Below the pieces are notes generated by a model. The model had not been told where the DNA came from. It was given only the letters and a program-made list of their open reading frames with translations, and searched no databases. This document shows, piece by piece, positions 36,555 through 48,193 of a stretch of DNA of 64,000 nt; within the stretch, counting starts at the first letter, position 1, and every line of letters begins with the position of its first letter. This stretch comes from Castor canadensis. Taxonomy: Eukaryota > Chordata > Mammalia > Rodentia > Castoridae. The DNA is taken from assembly GCF_047511655.1 (NCBI RefSeq), contig NC_133395.1, forward strand, positions 73,193,910 to 73,257,909, given 5' to 3'. The translations under genes were made by a program, and so were the position numbers.

Positions 36555-37617
36555 TTAGTTTCTGCTTACATGGAAGACTTTTATTGCTCCATCTATTTTG
36601 AATGATAGTTTTGCTGGGTAGAGTATCCTGGGGTTGAAGTTATTTTCATTCAGTGCCCAGAAGATCTCACCCCATGCTCTTCTTGCTTTTAATGTTTCTG
36701 TTGAGAAGTCTGCTGTGATTTTGATGGGTTTACCTTTGTATGTTACTTGTTTTTTTCTCTCTTACAGCCTTCAATATTCTTTCCCTAGTTTCTAAACTTG
36801 TTGTTTTAATGATGATATGTCATGGGGTAATTCTATTTTGATCTGGTCTGTTTGGTGTCCTGGAGGCCTTTTGCATCTGTATGGGAATATCTTTCTCTAG
36901 ATTTGGGAAATTTTCCGTTATTATTTTGTTGAATATATTACGCATTCCCTTCACTTGCACCTCTTCTCCTTCTTCGATGCCCATGATTCTCAAGTTTGGT
37001 CTTTTGATGGAGTCGGTGAGTTCTTGCATTTTCTTTTCACAGGTCTTGCATTGTTTAATTAATAGTTCTTCAGTTTTCCCTTTAATTACCATTTCATCTT
37101 CAAGTTCTGAGATTCTTTCTTCTGTTTGTTCTATTCTGCTGGCTTAGCCTTCCGTTTTGTTTTGCAGTTCTATTTCATTCTTTTTTCTGAGGTTTTCCAT
37201 ATCCTGAGTGGTTTCCTCTTTAATGTTGTCTGTTTTTGTCCTGAGTTCATTTATCTGTTTATTAATCATGTTCTCTGTTTCACTTTGGTGTTTATACAGT
37301 GCTTCTATGGTTTCCTTTATTTCTTCTTTTGCTTTTTCAAATTCTCTACTTTTGTTGTCTTGGAATTTCTTGAGTGTCTCCTGTGTATTTTGGTTGACCG
37401 TATCCAGTATCATCTCTATAAAATTCTCATTGAGTACCTGTAGTATGTCTTGTTTTAAATTATTCTTGTGGGCTTCATTGGGTTCTTTGGCATAGTTTAT
37501 CTTCATTTTGTTGGAGTCTGGATCTGAGTATATGTTTTCTTCATTCCCCTCTGGTTCCTGTACTAATTTTTTGCTGTGGGGAAACTGGTTTCCCTGTTTT
37601 TTCTGTCTTCTCGTCAT
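36555..37617 (-). pseudogene. L1 ORF1 (RNA-binding coiled-coil protein), decayed
   Basis: The likely start is the ATG at 37,617 (MTRRQKKQGNQFPHSKK), giving about 353 codons, near the mammalian L1 ORF1p length. The N-terminal half is rich in E/K/Q with heptad-like spacing (about 37,150-37,450), the coiled coil that trimerises ORF1p. The RRM-like middle (NLRIMGIEEGE) and the C-terminal domain (RRAWGEIF, PAKLSF) follow. Breaks seen: an in-frame stop near 37,144, another near 36,820 that fits CGA to TGA decay, and a one-base gain in an A run near 36,755, which throws the C-terminal part out of frame. Known role: binding L1 RNA in cis within the ribonucleoprotein. This copy cannot make the full protein. 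Confidence 0.85.
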
Positions 37618-38084
37618 TGTCCTTGGTGTTGTTACTGTCCCTGTACTGTGTGCAATTAAGTATTTTCTAGCTTGTAATAATAACAATGGTAATATTTAGA
37701 ATGGAAGGGTGAGAGGAAATGGAAAGCAAGAAGTTAAAGAAAAGGGAAAAACAAACAGACAAGAAAAAACAAAACAAGGAATCAAACAAGAAAGTTTCAA
37801 AGGTATAAACAGGGAACGTTAGTGTACTAATTGACAGTAAGCTGAACAGGCCTTGTCCGCATCTTCCCAAGCTGTCTCGGTGCGGGTGACTGGCGGCTCG
37901 GGGGCCCTTCTGGTTTCTCTGTTTAATGTGAAGTGGAGATGCTCTGTGCCAGCTGGAGGTGTGGAGAGGTCAAAGTTTTGCCTCTTCTCGGTGGTTTTGC
38001 CTGCAAGGTGTGTCTCCAGCGTCTCTCCAAGATTTCACTATAGGAGGCATGCTTTCTGCTTCCTCCTTCTAGCCACCATCCCTC
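37618..38084 (-). promoter_or_regulatory. L1 5' UTR / internal promoter region
   Basis: This block lies upstream of ORF1 and is richer in GC and CpG than its surroundings (37,850-38,060). It ends exactly at the target duplication. In mammals this region drives L1 transcription by RNA polymerase II. Several CpGs remain, suggesting it is not very old. Confidence 0.7.
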
Positions 38085-38097
38085 ATATGATTTTTTA

Positions 38098-38184
38098 GCA
38101 ATATGGTTTATATATGGGTTTGAACCCAGGGTCTTGAGCTTATAAGACAGGTGCTCTTCCAATTGAGCCACACACCCAGTCCAA
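38098..38184 (-). mobile_element. ID-like SINE fragment beside the L1
   Basis: GGGTTTGAACCCAGGGTCTT ... GAGCCACACACCCAGTCC, between the L1 right-hand duplication and the U6 pseudogene. Confidence 0.8.
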
Positions 38185-38209
38185 GATAGTTTGTCTTAAG
38201 AAGAGGGCA

Positions 38210-38326
38210 GTGTTCACTTTGGCAACACATATACTAAAATTGGAACTATTCAGAGAAGACTACCATGGCCCCTGTGCAAGGATGGCATGCAAATTCATGA
38301 AGCATTCCATATTTAAAAAAAAAAAA
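38210..38326 (+). pseudogene. U6 snRNA retropseudogene
   Basis: GTGTTCACTTTGGCAACACA through GCATTCCATATTT (38,210-38,314) aligns end to end with U6 with scattered substitutions. A 12-base A tail follows. No TATA/PSE promoter is visible upstream and no clear duplication was found. Confidence 0.92.
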
Positions 38327-38512
38327 GTGGGCCCTTTGGGTTGACTAAAAAGAATTACTTATTTCTCTTCCTTTTTTTTAAATGGTTTTATTTGCATTAA
38401 GTCTGGCATTCTGTGTCCATTGAAAAGTGTTGGTTTTTTTCTGAAGATGGACTGAAAGATACGTGGGAGTCATGACATCTATTACCTGAGAATGTACTTG
38501 TTACAGGTCTAT

Positions 38513-38970
38513 TGTTAGAAATATCTTTAAGATACTGGAGTGTCATGAGAGAGAAAACACTACTCAGAAATCAATAGGCAAGGCAAAATTTACTTCTGCA
38601 GAAGGGTGCAAACCAGGGAGTCTGGGAAGCAAGCAGCCTGGGCAGGAAACCCGTAAGGATTTTATCTGATGCCATGCTGTCCCTCTTCTGCCTCTGGATT
38701 AGGCAGGTTTTGGACTCACAGTCTATAAGGCTGGCTAATTAGAAAGAGACCAGGTTGAGAGGAGACTTTGGGAACAAAGAAGTTTAAAAGTTCAGGAAAG
38801 CAATAACTGTTTTTGGTTATCATCAATGGAACCAGGGCATCTAGTGGAATTCTTGCCAGCTGAGGATAACAAACCTTTGTTCTTAATAGAAACTTTTATC
38901 ATGTTAATCTGAGTCCATAAAGTGAATTTAGTAAAGTGGTTATCAACACCTGACCTAAACTGATTATTAC
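38513..38970 (-). mobile_element. LTR-like interspersed repeat, copy 1
   Basis: It is clearly homologous to 55,497-55,992 over its length and in the same orientation. Read on the minus strand it ends ...AGATATTTCTAACA, an LTR-like terminus. Family unidentified. Confidence 0.6.
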
Positions 38971-39519
38971 ACTATTTAGTAGACACACCAAGGTCTGGAG
39001 CAACTTGAAATTCTGACCTCTGTCTAGGGCTTAATTCACCCCCCTCACCTTCCTTGTTTTCACCACTGGTTAGGATTTTCCCTTACTTGTCCCTTATTTC
39101 TCTGCTTAGGATTTTTCACACTATCACTTTCAGAGAAAAGTACTCTTGACACAGTGAGGAAATAAATGAATGGCTTTATCATTTGTAAAATGCCTTCTTA
39201 GTGTCATTTTTGGAGTAGGTCAATGTAAGTCAGGCAGGAAGGACAAATGGATTGAGACTTGGCTTATTATTTTTATAAATTGATTTTTTTCCCTTGACAC
39301 TTCAGCATAAGCAATGTAATATCAGTGTATGCTAATTTAAATCTATACCTAACTAGGAATATTTATTTCAGAGGTGGTTAGTTAATGTTTAATCCCATTC
39401 CAAAGGTGACTACTACATCTGCTTTAGCTCTGTTCACTTCTGAACAACACCAGAGTTTTGTTAACCTAGCATACTGAATGTTAGAATAGATTTTTGTTGC
39501 TGAAATTAATGACATTGCT

Positions 39520-39620
39520 GTGGGTGTAGCTCAGTAGCAAAGCATTAGCCTGGGCCATGCTAGGTCCTGGGTGGGTTCAATCCCTAGCACTTAGAGATAG
39601 ACACAGAGAGAGAGAAGAAA
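39520..39620 (+). mobile_element. ID SINE
   Basis: GTGGGTGTAGCTCAGTAGCA ... GGTTCAATCCCTAGCAC, keeping a good tRNA-type A and B box. Confidence 0.82.
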
Positions 39621-40114
39621 TTAGTGAAATTCAAGATGTATGTGTAAAAAAGCCAAAAAAGAGTACCTATGTTGTGAGATGATGGATATGTTAGTTTTCC
39701 TCACTATAGTAATGTTTTTACTACTTATATGTATCCCATAATATCATGCTGCATACCTTTTCTAAAAAAAAATTATACATATACAAAAAGATGTGTTGAT
39801 ATTTAAAAACACAAAAACAATCCTCACACTTGCAATAACAGGTTGTGTTTAATGAAAGATATGAAATTTGTAGTATGAAGTTTAAATCTGAAGAAGTTTG
39901 TGTTTGGCAACTAATTTGGCAGATTTTTATTTACCTGCTGTCTGGAAAGAAATAGATCACATGTACCTGTATTGGTTTCAATGGCTTCTTCATGCAAGTT
40001 ACAATTTGTACATTTAAAGGACAAGGTTGAGACTTCAGTGGGATTACAAAACAGGTTTATAATTTGTTTTTTACTGTTTTGTGGTGTTTGCTGATAAACG
40101 TCATTTAATCTGAG

Positions 40115-40325
40115 CTTTTTTTTTGGAGGGGTAGGTCTGGGGTTTAAACTCAGGAATTCATGTACTTGCAAAGCAGGCCCTCTACTATTTGAGCCACATT
40201 TCCAGTCCATTTTGCTCTAGTTATTTTGAAGACGGGGGTCTTGTGAACTATTTGCCAGGACTGGCCTTGAACCTTGATCCTCCTGATCTCAGTCTCCCAA
40301 GTTGTGAGGTGTGAGCCAACTAATA
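40115..40325 (-). mobile_element. Dimeric SINE
   Basis: T run, GGTTTAAACTCAGGAATTCA ... TGTGAGCCAAC. Confidence 0.83.
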
Positions 40326-40644
40326 TTTGCTGTCATTATAACTTAGCAAAGAGTCCTTATAAAGCCTGACATAATGTTCTTGTATCTCTAAGTATAGATG
40401 CCTGTTTATAGCAAAAATGAACTCAATAATTGCTAATGCCCAAATTGCCTAGGGTCCATTCTTAGCATTTGTCTATCAGGATCAAACAGGGGCCTGAAGA
40501 AATGACATGAAATTTAGCTATGGGCATAGCTCCAAAGGTACAAACAACTCATTAGCCATTGTACATATCATAGGAAAGTGATGAGAATCCAGGAGAAAAT
40601 GAGTCTATCAATTCTGGGTGTTCAACATCTAGAGATAGAAGGGC

Positions 40645-40742
40645 TTGAGATAGGTTGGGGTTTGAGCATCTGCCTAGCAAGCATGAGACCCTGAGTTAAA
40701 CCTCAGTTCTGCCAAAAAATAAATAATTGAAAAAAAAGAAAG
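40645..40742 (+). mobile_element. ID-like SINE
   Basis: GGCTTGAGATAGGTTGGGG ... AGTTAAACCTCAGTTC. Confidence 0.75.
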
Positions 40743-41349
40743 GCTACAGAAAATAAGGACTACATATATGATATGAATTCAAAGTTCTAATAAACTCTTA
40801 ATTTTGCAAACATGAATAATTCCAAGGAGGAAGAAACAGAAGGCCCCTAAACAAACCATATGTATTTTTGTAGAAACCAAATGTACATCATAGCAAACAT
40901 TCTAATAGCCTAGGATTTTTTGTTGCTACACACAGATATGGTGTACAACCCAGGGAAATCCTGATCTACATGAATATTAATGGAAAAGGGAAAGTCCAAC
41001 TAGAGCAAAACAACATAAGGATAAGAAAATGCAGCTTATTAAGGGTTGTTCAGAAAATATCAAAGGAGGCTGGAAGAGTGGGGCTCCCCAGCCATTTTGT
41101 TTCTAATTTGTTCATCAAATGATTAATCTTCAGTCAGAAACTAAAGACATACTAGCATAAAACATCAATACGGAAGAAAGATGAGTGAATAGATTTTAGA
41201 GATTATCCCTCTGCCCTGAGTTCAAGTTTACAATCCTGAGAGAATTTATGAATAAAATTGCTAAATCGTTGCCACTGATTTTTGAGAAACTGTTTAAATT
41301 GGACATGGTCCCAAAATTAAATTCAGAAATCAGTAATTCTTGTTTTGGG

Positions 41350-42030
41350 TTTTTTTTCAGTACTGAGGTTTGAATCCAGAGTCTCCCACTTGCTAGACAG
41401 GTGCTCTACCGCTTGAGCCATGTCCCCAGCCCTTTTTTGCTTTAGTTATTTTTTGGTAACTAAACACTATTGCCCTGGGCCAGCCTCAGGCCCTCCTTCC
41501 ATGCCTGCCTGATAGCTTAGATTTTAGATGCCTAGTGGCTGAGATGGGGGCAGGGGGTTGGGGAGTGTCTCACTAACTTTCTGCCTAAGATAGCCTTGAA
41601 CTGCAATACTCATGATATCCACTTCCTGAGGATCTGGGATTACACATGGTCACCAACATGCCAAATTCAACAGTAATCTTTTTTTGGCTTTCCTGGGGTT
41701 TGAATTCAGGGCAAGCCCTCTACCCCTTGAGCCACTCCACCACATTTTTTGCATTGGGTATCCTTGAGATAGGGTCTTGTGAACTATCTGCCTGGACTGG
41801 CTTCAAACTGTGATCATACTGATCTCTGCTTCCCAAGAAGTTAGGATTATAGGCGTGAGCCACCAGAGCCCAACCCAACAGTGATTCTTATTATAAATAA
41901 AAAGGAAGAAGGGAATTGGCCATGTTGGTGCATGTCTGTAATCCTAGCATTTGGGAAGCTGACACAGGAGGATTGAAAGTTCCAGGCCAGCATGGGCTAC
42001 ATAATAAGAGCTTGTCTCAAAAACCAAACA
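41350..42030. mobile_element. SINE cluster: trimer (-), dimer (-), B1 (+)
   Basis: 41,350-41,665 minus trimer; 41,680-41,872 minus dimer; 41,912-42,028 plus B1 (CCATGTTGGTGCATGTCTGT ... GAGCTTGTCTC). Confidence 0.8.
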
Positions 42031-43075
42031 ACCAGAGAAGTCAGTATATTTCGGAAAGTACTATCTAGTGCATCTGACAATCTCAGATAAGATGCATTGG
42101 CTCATTAAAGGAATTGCTTATGAAGATGTACAAAACAATGAATTATCAACATGGCTTCACTAAGAGCGAAAACAAAGTTCTTTCAACTCCTAGACTGGTT
42201 GATTAAGGGACTGCTATAAGCATAAGGCATCTGGACTTTAGGAAGACCTGTGATCATTCATCTACCAGTGTGTCACATGTGCTAAGGTTGAGGAAACAGA
42301 AATACACGAGTCAAATATGCCTTTGAGAGGCATATGTCCTTGTAAGAGAAATAAAAGCAGATACTTTGTGATAAATGTTATAAAAATAGATACCACTGGG
42401 TACTGAAGAAAAGAGGCCATCTCAATAAGGATGCAAGAAAGGAATCAGAAAAATCTTTCTAAAGAGTGAAGTTTTAGTCAAGACTTGAAGGATGTCTTCA
42501 CTCAGCAAGGTGAGGGCACAAGGCGAATGTGTGTCTAGGTAAAGAGAGGCATGTATAAAGGTATAAGCACATAAAGCAGTCTAGAATTTGTAAAGTCATG
42601 GCATAAAGGCTGTATATAGCCTGACAATGGTTTTACTTGTGACCTCCCTACCCCCAGATACATGCACAGTGTGACCTAACCATTTGAATTTATTGATAAT
42701 ATTTAAAACATAAGCAACTTTACATACATATATGAAGCTCTGTCTTCTCTTGAAAAACAAAAAATTTGGCCACACTGTTGTGTTAAACTGAGTTTGTATT
42801 CCTCCTCTAGCTGAGACAAGTATTCCCCAGTGCCCTTCACAGTCTGTTGTGTCATACAGGGCTGCTTCGTTCAATCAGTTTCTCTCCCCTGGCTTTTGCA
42901 CTTTTAAATATGCAGTCCCTGGAAATGTGGAGTGTACAATATGATTAGTGTAGGATATCAGAAGCAGGCAACCTGCTGAAAACAAACTCACTGAAAGCCA
43001 GTTCACCATATAGCTAATTCTACATAGAATCAATTTCCTTTTTGACTACAAAGCTCTCACATAAGATAAGGGAGC
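42031..43075. other. No gene seen
   Basis: No recognised repeat. The 92-codon minus frame at 42,596-42,874 has no recognisable similarity. Confidence 0.5.
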
Positions 43076-43077
43076 CC

Positions 43078-43415
43078 AGGGCTGGTGGACTGGCTCAAGT
43101 AGTAAAAGTGCCTACTTTGTAAGCACGAGACCCTGAGTTCAAATCCCATGCTACCAAAAAAAAAAAGAAAGAAAGAAAGAAAAGTAAGGTGAGTCCAAAA
43201 CTAACACTTGTTTGACTTAACCTGTAAAGATATAGTAAGCAACTTTTTTGGGGGGGATCACTTTTTTAAAAATTTACAGTGTTTTTTTTTTTCTGGGTAA
43301 TTTCCCAGCACTTGGGAGACTAAAGCAGGAGGATCATGAGTTTGAGGCCAGCTTTGGCTACTTAGAGTGTTCAAGACCAACATGCACTATGTAATAAACC
43401 TTGTCTCAAAAAAAA
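43078..43415 (+). mobile_element. ID-like SINE and B1 element
   Basis: 43,078-43,185 ID-like arm with A/GAAA tail; 43,295-43,412 B1 monomer ending CTTGTCTCAAAAAA. Confidence 0.8.
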
Positions 43416-43429
43416 GGTTTTAGGCTTTG

Positions 43430-45960
43430 AAGTTAGTGCAGAAAAGAAAAGGGAATACACTGAAACTAATAGGACTTTCTAAATAGAACTCAAATAGCTC
43501 AGCAACTAAGAGAAAGAATTTTTTTTCTTTCGTTTATTCATACGAGCATACAATGTTTGGGCCATTTCTCCCCCCACCCCCTCTCTTTCTCCCCTTTTCC
43601 TCTCCCCCCATCCCCAAACTTCCAGGCAGAAACTGTCTGCCCTTATCTCTAATTTTGTTGAAGAGAGAGTATAAATAATAATAAGAAAGACAAAGCATTT
43701 TTGCTACTTGAGATAAGGATAGCTATACAGGGAGATTCCTAGCGTTTCTTCCATGTACAAATGTGTTTACATTCTAAGTTGATTCTTCTCAAACTGACCT
43801 TTTCTCTAGTTCCTGATCCCCTTCTCCTATTGACCTCTATCACTTTAAAGTTTCTGTATTAGTTCCTCTGTATTGAGGATATCAAATACTATCATGTTTT
43901 CTGGGTTTCTTCCCTATCCCCAAACCTCTCACCTTATCATTTGACACAAGTCCAATCACATTGCAGTATTTGCCCTAGATCTAAAGTCCACATATGAGAG
44001 AGAACATATGATTTTTGGTCTTCTGAGCCTGGCTAACCTTGCTCAGAATGGTGTTCTCCACTTCCATCCATTTACTTGCGAATGATAAGATTTCATTCTT
44101 CTTCATGGCTGAGTAGAATTTCGCTGTGTATAAATACCACATTTTCTTAATCCATTCATCAGTAGTGGGGCATCTTGGCTGTTTCCGTAACTTGGCTATT
44201 GTGAATAGTGCTGCAATAAACATGGGTGTGCAAGTGCCTCTGGAGTAACCTGTGTCACATTCCTTTGGGTATATCCTCAGGAGTGGGATTGCTGGATCAT
44301 ATGGAAGCAATAGATTTTTAAGAAGCCTCCAAATTTTTTTCCAGAGTGGTTGCACTAGTTTGCATTCTCACCAGCAGTGTATGAGGGTTCCTTTTTTCCC
44401 CACATCCTCGCCAACACCTGTTGTTGGTGATGTTTCTAATGACGGCTAGTCTAACAGGGGTGAAGTGAAACCTTAGTGTGGTTTTGATTTGCATTTCCTT
44501 TATGGCTAGAGATGGTGAGCATTTTTTCATGTGCTTTTTGGCCATTTGAATTTCTTAAGAGAAAGAATTGACAAATGGGAATACATGAAATTAAAAAATT
44601 TCTGTACAAAAAAAGAAGTGGGTCACCAGATTCAAGAGGCAACCCATAGAATGGGAGAAAAACTTTGCCAGCTATACATCTGACAAGGGATTAATAACCA
44701 GAATATACAGGGAGTTCAAAAAACTGAACTCCCCCCAAATCAACTACCCAATGAAGAAATAGGCAAATGAATTGAACAGAATTTTTTCAAAGGAAGAAGT
44801 CCAAATGGCCAAAAAGCAAATGAAGAAATGTTCAACATCCCTGGCCATAAAGGAAATGCAAATCAAAACCACCTTAAGAGTCCACCTCACTCTTGTTAGA
44901 ATGGGCACCATCAAGAACACAAACAACAACAAATGTTGGCAAGGATGTGGAGAAAAATGAACCCTCATACACTGCTGGTAGGAATGTAAATTAGTACAAC
45001 CAGCATGGAAAGCAGTATGGAGGCTCCTCAAAAAACTAAAAATAGAACTGCCATATGATCCAGGAATCTAATCCTAGGAATATACCCAAAGGAATGTAAG
45101 TCAGGTTACAGGCACACCCATGTTTATGGCTGCATTTTTCATAATAACTAAGCTATGGAAACAGCCAAGATCCCCACTACTGATGAATGGACTAAGAAAA
45201 TGTGGTATTTATATACAATGGAAATTTATTCAGCCACAAAGAAGAATGAAATTTTGTCATTTACAGGTAAATGGATGGAACTGGAGAACATCATCTTAAG
45301 TGAAACTGTTAGCCAGGTTCAGAAGGCCAAAGGCTGCATGTTTTCACTCATATGCAGAATATAGACCTAATATAAATACAAGCAATATTATGAAAAACAG
45401 ATCATGCTAAAGGGAGGCCACTAACAGGAGAGGGAGGGTAAAAGAAGGAAGTTAAGAAAGTGAACATGGTTGATGTACTTTCTGTACAAGAATGCATATA
45501 GAATTTTAAACCTGTGAAATCACCATAAGAAGGGGACTAAGGTAGAAAGGAGAAAAATAGAGGGGATAAACAAATTCAGGTTATAATAAATATCTACGTG
45601 GAAATGTCACAATGAAACACTCTGTATATCTAGCTTAAACAAATGAAAATGTCTTTTTTTTCAAAAATGAATAACAGGAAGGTAAAACAGGTCTTACCTG
45701 GGGGTTGGCACCAGTTGGAGTGGGGAAGATATAAGGAAAGGATGAAGGAGGGTGAATGTAGTGAAATATTATGTAGTCACACAGGAAAATGGAAAAATGA
45801 GACCTATTGAAATTACTCCAGGAATGGGGACAGGAAGAATAAGGAAGAATGATGGAGGGGGTGAATTCAACCATGATATATTGTAAGAACTTTTGTAAAT
45901 ATCAAAATGTACCCCCCAGTATAAAATAATATGATAATTAAAAAATTAAAATTAAAAACC
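43430..45960 (+). mobile_element. Older L1 3' end split by a minus-strand L1
   Basis: The outer element begins within ORF2 (about 43,430-43,506), is interrupted by the L1 at 43,521-44,555, and continues from 44,556 through ORF2 (cysteine region near 44,930) to its end near 45,364. A long A-rich, GA-rich 3' UTR follows to about 45,960. Its 3' UTR differs from the young G-rich type, so it is a distinct, older subfamily. Confidence 0.85.
43507..44569 (-). mobile_element. 5'-truncated L1 inserted in opposite orientation into another L1
   Basis: Body 43,521-44,555 between copies of TAAGAGAAAGAATT (43,507-43,520 and 44,556-44,569). It has the 3' UTR at the left, then the ORF2 C-terminus (stop near 43,981; segments to about 44,545). 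It is more diverged than the copies at 19,256 and 30,290, and its frame is broken by several changes. Confidence 0.9.
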
Positions 45961-45964
45961 ATGT

Positions 45965-46058
45965 TTTAGGACTGGAGGTGTGGTTCAATCAGTAGAGCGC
46001 CTGCTTTACAAGTGTGAAGCACCAAGTTCAAACCCTAGTCCCACCAAAAACAAAAATT
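45965..46058 (+). mobile_element. ID-like SINE
   Basis: GGACTGGAGGTGTGGTTCAA ... AACCCTAGTCCCACC, then an (AT)n tract at 46,062-46,090. Confidence 0.82.
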
Positions 46059-46066
46059 TTACATTA

Positions 46067-46090
<24 letters not shown>

Positions 46091-46105
<15 letters not shown>

Positions 46106-47250
46106 CAGTATCTGGGCTTGAAGTCAGGGCCTACACCTTGAGCCACTCCACCAGCTCTTTTTTTTTTATTTTTTTCTTTTATTATTCATATGTGCAGACA
46201 AGGCTTGGGTCATTTCACCCCCATGCCCCCACCCCCTCCCTTACCACCCACTCCGCCCCCTCCCTCTCCCCCCCCACCCCTTCAATACCCAGCAGAAACT
46301 ATTTTGCCCTTATTTCTAATTTTGTTGTAGAGAGAGTATAAGCAATAATAGGAAGGAACAAGGGTTTTTGCTGGTTGAGATAAGGATAGCTATACAGGGC
46401 ATTGACTCACATTGATTTCCTGTGCGTGGGTGTTACTTTCCAGGTTAATTCTTTTTGATCTAACCTTTTCTCTAGTTCCTGGTCCCCTTTTCCTATTGGC
46501 CTCAGTTACTTTTAAGGTATCTGCTTTAGTTTCTCTGCGTTAAGGGCAACAAATGCTAGCTAATTTTTTAGGTATCTTACCTATCCTCACCCCTCCCTTG
46601 TGTGCTCTCGCTTTTATCATGTGCTCATAGTCCAATCCCATTGTTGTGTTTGCCCTTGATCTAATGTCCACATATGAGGGAGAACATACGATTTTTGGTC
46701 TTTTGGGCCAGGCTAACCTCACTCAGAGTGATGTTCTCCAATTCTATCCATTTACCAGTGAATGATAACATTTCATTCTTCTTCATGGCTGCATAAAATT
46801 CCACTGTGTATAGATACCACATTTTCTTAATCCATTTATCAGTGGTGGGGCATCTTGGCTGTTTCCATAACTTGGCTATTGTGAATAGTGCCACAATAAA
46901 TATGGGTGTGCAGGTGCCTCTGGAGTAACCTGTGTCACAGTCTTTTGGGTGTGACAATACCCAAGAGTGGTATTGACCAGCCCTTTTTTGTGATGGGTTT
47001 TATGTGTGTGTGATAGGGTCCCATGAACTATTTGCCTGGGCTGTCTTCAAACCATGATCCACCTGATCTCTGCCTCCTGAGTAGCTAGGATTACAGGTGT
47101 TAACCAGAGTTCTCTATCTTAACCTCTGATTATTTTGGAGATAGAGTCTCTCAAGCTATTTGCTCAAGGCTGTCCTTGAACCTGATTTTCCTGGTCTCAG
47201 CCTCCCAAGTAGCTATGATTATAGGCATGAGCCACCGGTGCCCAGCTATC
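46091..47250 (-). mobile_element. SINE split by L1, plus an adjoining SINE arm
   Basis: SINE arms at 46,091-46,164 and 46,976-47,098 flank the L1. A second B1-like arm at 47,128-47,247 is bracketed by CTATCTTAACC copies (near 47,115 and 47,246). Confidence 0.75.
46150..46990 (-). mobile_element. 5'-truncated L1 inserted in a SINE
   Basis: The 3' tail at 46,165 leads through the C-rich complement of the G-rich 3' UTR (46,220-46,285) to the ORF2 end (stop 46,661; open to about 46,957). Flanking ACCAGCTCTTTTTTT / ACCAGCCCTTTTTTG copies (46,150-46,164 and 46,976-46,990) are the target duplication within a minus-strand SINE. Confidence 0.88.
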
Positions 47251-47269
47251 TTAACCATTTGAAGTGGAC

Positions 47270-47890
47270 AGTTTATTTAGTGTTGAGTACGTTCACATTA
47301 ATGTGCAGCCAATCTCCAATCTCCAGAGCTCTATAAACATTTAATAATTTCTCACTCCTCCCTCTGGACAGCCTTGGGCAACCACCATTCTACTTTTTGC
47401 CTCTATGAATTGGACTACTATAGATACTTTGTGTAAGTGGACTCATGCACTGTGTTTTTGTGTCTGGCTTATTTCACTCAGTGTAATGTCTTTATGGTTC
47501 ATCAGGCTACAACTTCTTCTTTTTTCTGAATGAAAATATCCATACATCATATTTTACCTTTACATCTGCTGATGAACATCTAAGGTGTTATCACCTCCAG
47601 ACTATTTTGAATAATACTGCTATGAGCATGAGAATATAAATATCTCTTTGATAGCATGCTTTGAATTTTATTGGACATAAAATAATATCCAAGAAGTGGT
47701 TGCTTGTCATATGGCAATTTTATTTTTAAGATTTCGAGGAAGTATGCCATTTTTCAAAGCAGCTGTACCATTTTATAGTCCCACCAGCAATGCACAAAGA
47801 TTCAAATTTCTCCATATCCTCACCCACACTAATTATTTTCTGTGGTTTTGTCTTGTATTGCTTTAGAGTAGCCATCCCAATGAGCGTGAG
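47270..47890 (-). mobile_element. Old L1 ORF2/3' end fragment
   Basis: The minus strand carries the diverged C-terminal ORF2 wording (complements of TTATTTCACTCAGTGTAATG, TCCCACCAGCAATGCACAAA, CCTCACCCACACTAATTATT). No open frame survives. This is an ancient mammalian L1M-type remnant. Confidence 0.75.
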
Positions 47891-47982
47891 ACAACATACC
47901 CCTTTTAGATTCAGGCAGTTTATTATCTAGATAGACAAGGACGGGAAGAATAGCTTCAACCTACCTGAGGTTGTCCTTGTTC

Positions 47983-47984
<2 letters not shown>

Positions 47985-48031
<47 letters not shown>
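47985..48031. repeat. (CA)23 microsatellite
   Basis: Uninterrupted dinucleotide run of about 23 units. Confidence 0.95.
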
Positions 48032-48107
48032 GCAACACTGAAACTAAAGCCTACAACACAAGCTATGGGGAATCCTGTTGCTGAGGAGTCAGTTTTATAT
48101 TCTGCAG

Positions 48108-48193
48108 CTCTTTTCCAAGAGGAGTGGGGCAGAAAGGTTTGGACTTCCTCAGAACCACAGAAACCATGGCAGCCTCCCAGTGGAGACAGGCAG
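48108..48193 (+). other. Candidate isolated exon (weak)
   Basis: A pyrimidine-leaning stretch ends in TATTCTGCAG (AG at 48,106-48,107), followed by 86 bases and then CAG|GTAAGTGAG, a strong donor at 48,194. An ATG in good context (ACCATGG, 48,166) opens a frame reading MAASQWRQA up to the donor. No other exon of the same gene is recognisable, and cryptic sites like these occur by chance, so this is only a candidate. Confidence 0.2.

Larger units (their letters stand above)
32041..38096 (-). mobile_element. Full-length-looking L1 retrotransposon, with target-site duplications
   Basis: The body runs from the 3' tail at 32,053 to the 5' end at 38,084 (about 6.03 kb), flanked by the 12-base direct repeat ATATGATTTTTT at 32,041-32,052 and 38,085-38,096. 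Layout on the minus strand: about 400-470 bases of relatively GC-rich 5' UTR (roughly 37,618-38,084), ORF1 (about 36,555-37,617), a short spacer, ORF2 (32,552-36,364), and a 3' UTR with a G-rich tract (about 32,095-32,185 in complement) ending in the family tail. Duplications directly beside an intact-looking 5' UTR argue against 5' truncation. Both ORFs carry disabling mutations, so it is not autonomously active. Confidence 0.95.

Noticed and set aside
37126-37495. Plus-strand frames of about 100 codons with hydrophobic, membrane-like composition
   Set aside because: Antisense of the A-rich ORF1 coiled-coil region; K/E codons read backwards give F/L/S.
38210-38314. Functional U6 snRNA gene
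   Set aside because: It carries scattered substitutions and an A tail and lacks upstream PSE/TATA elements; it is a retropseudogene.
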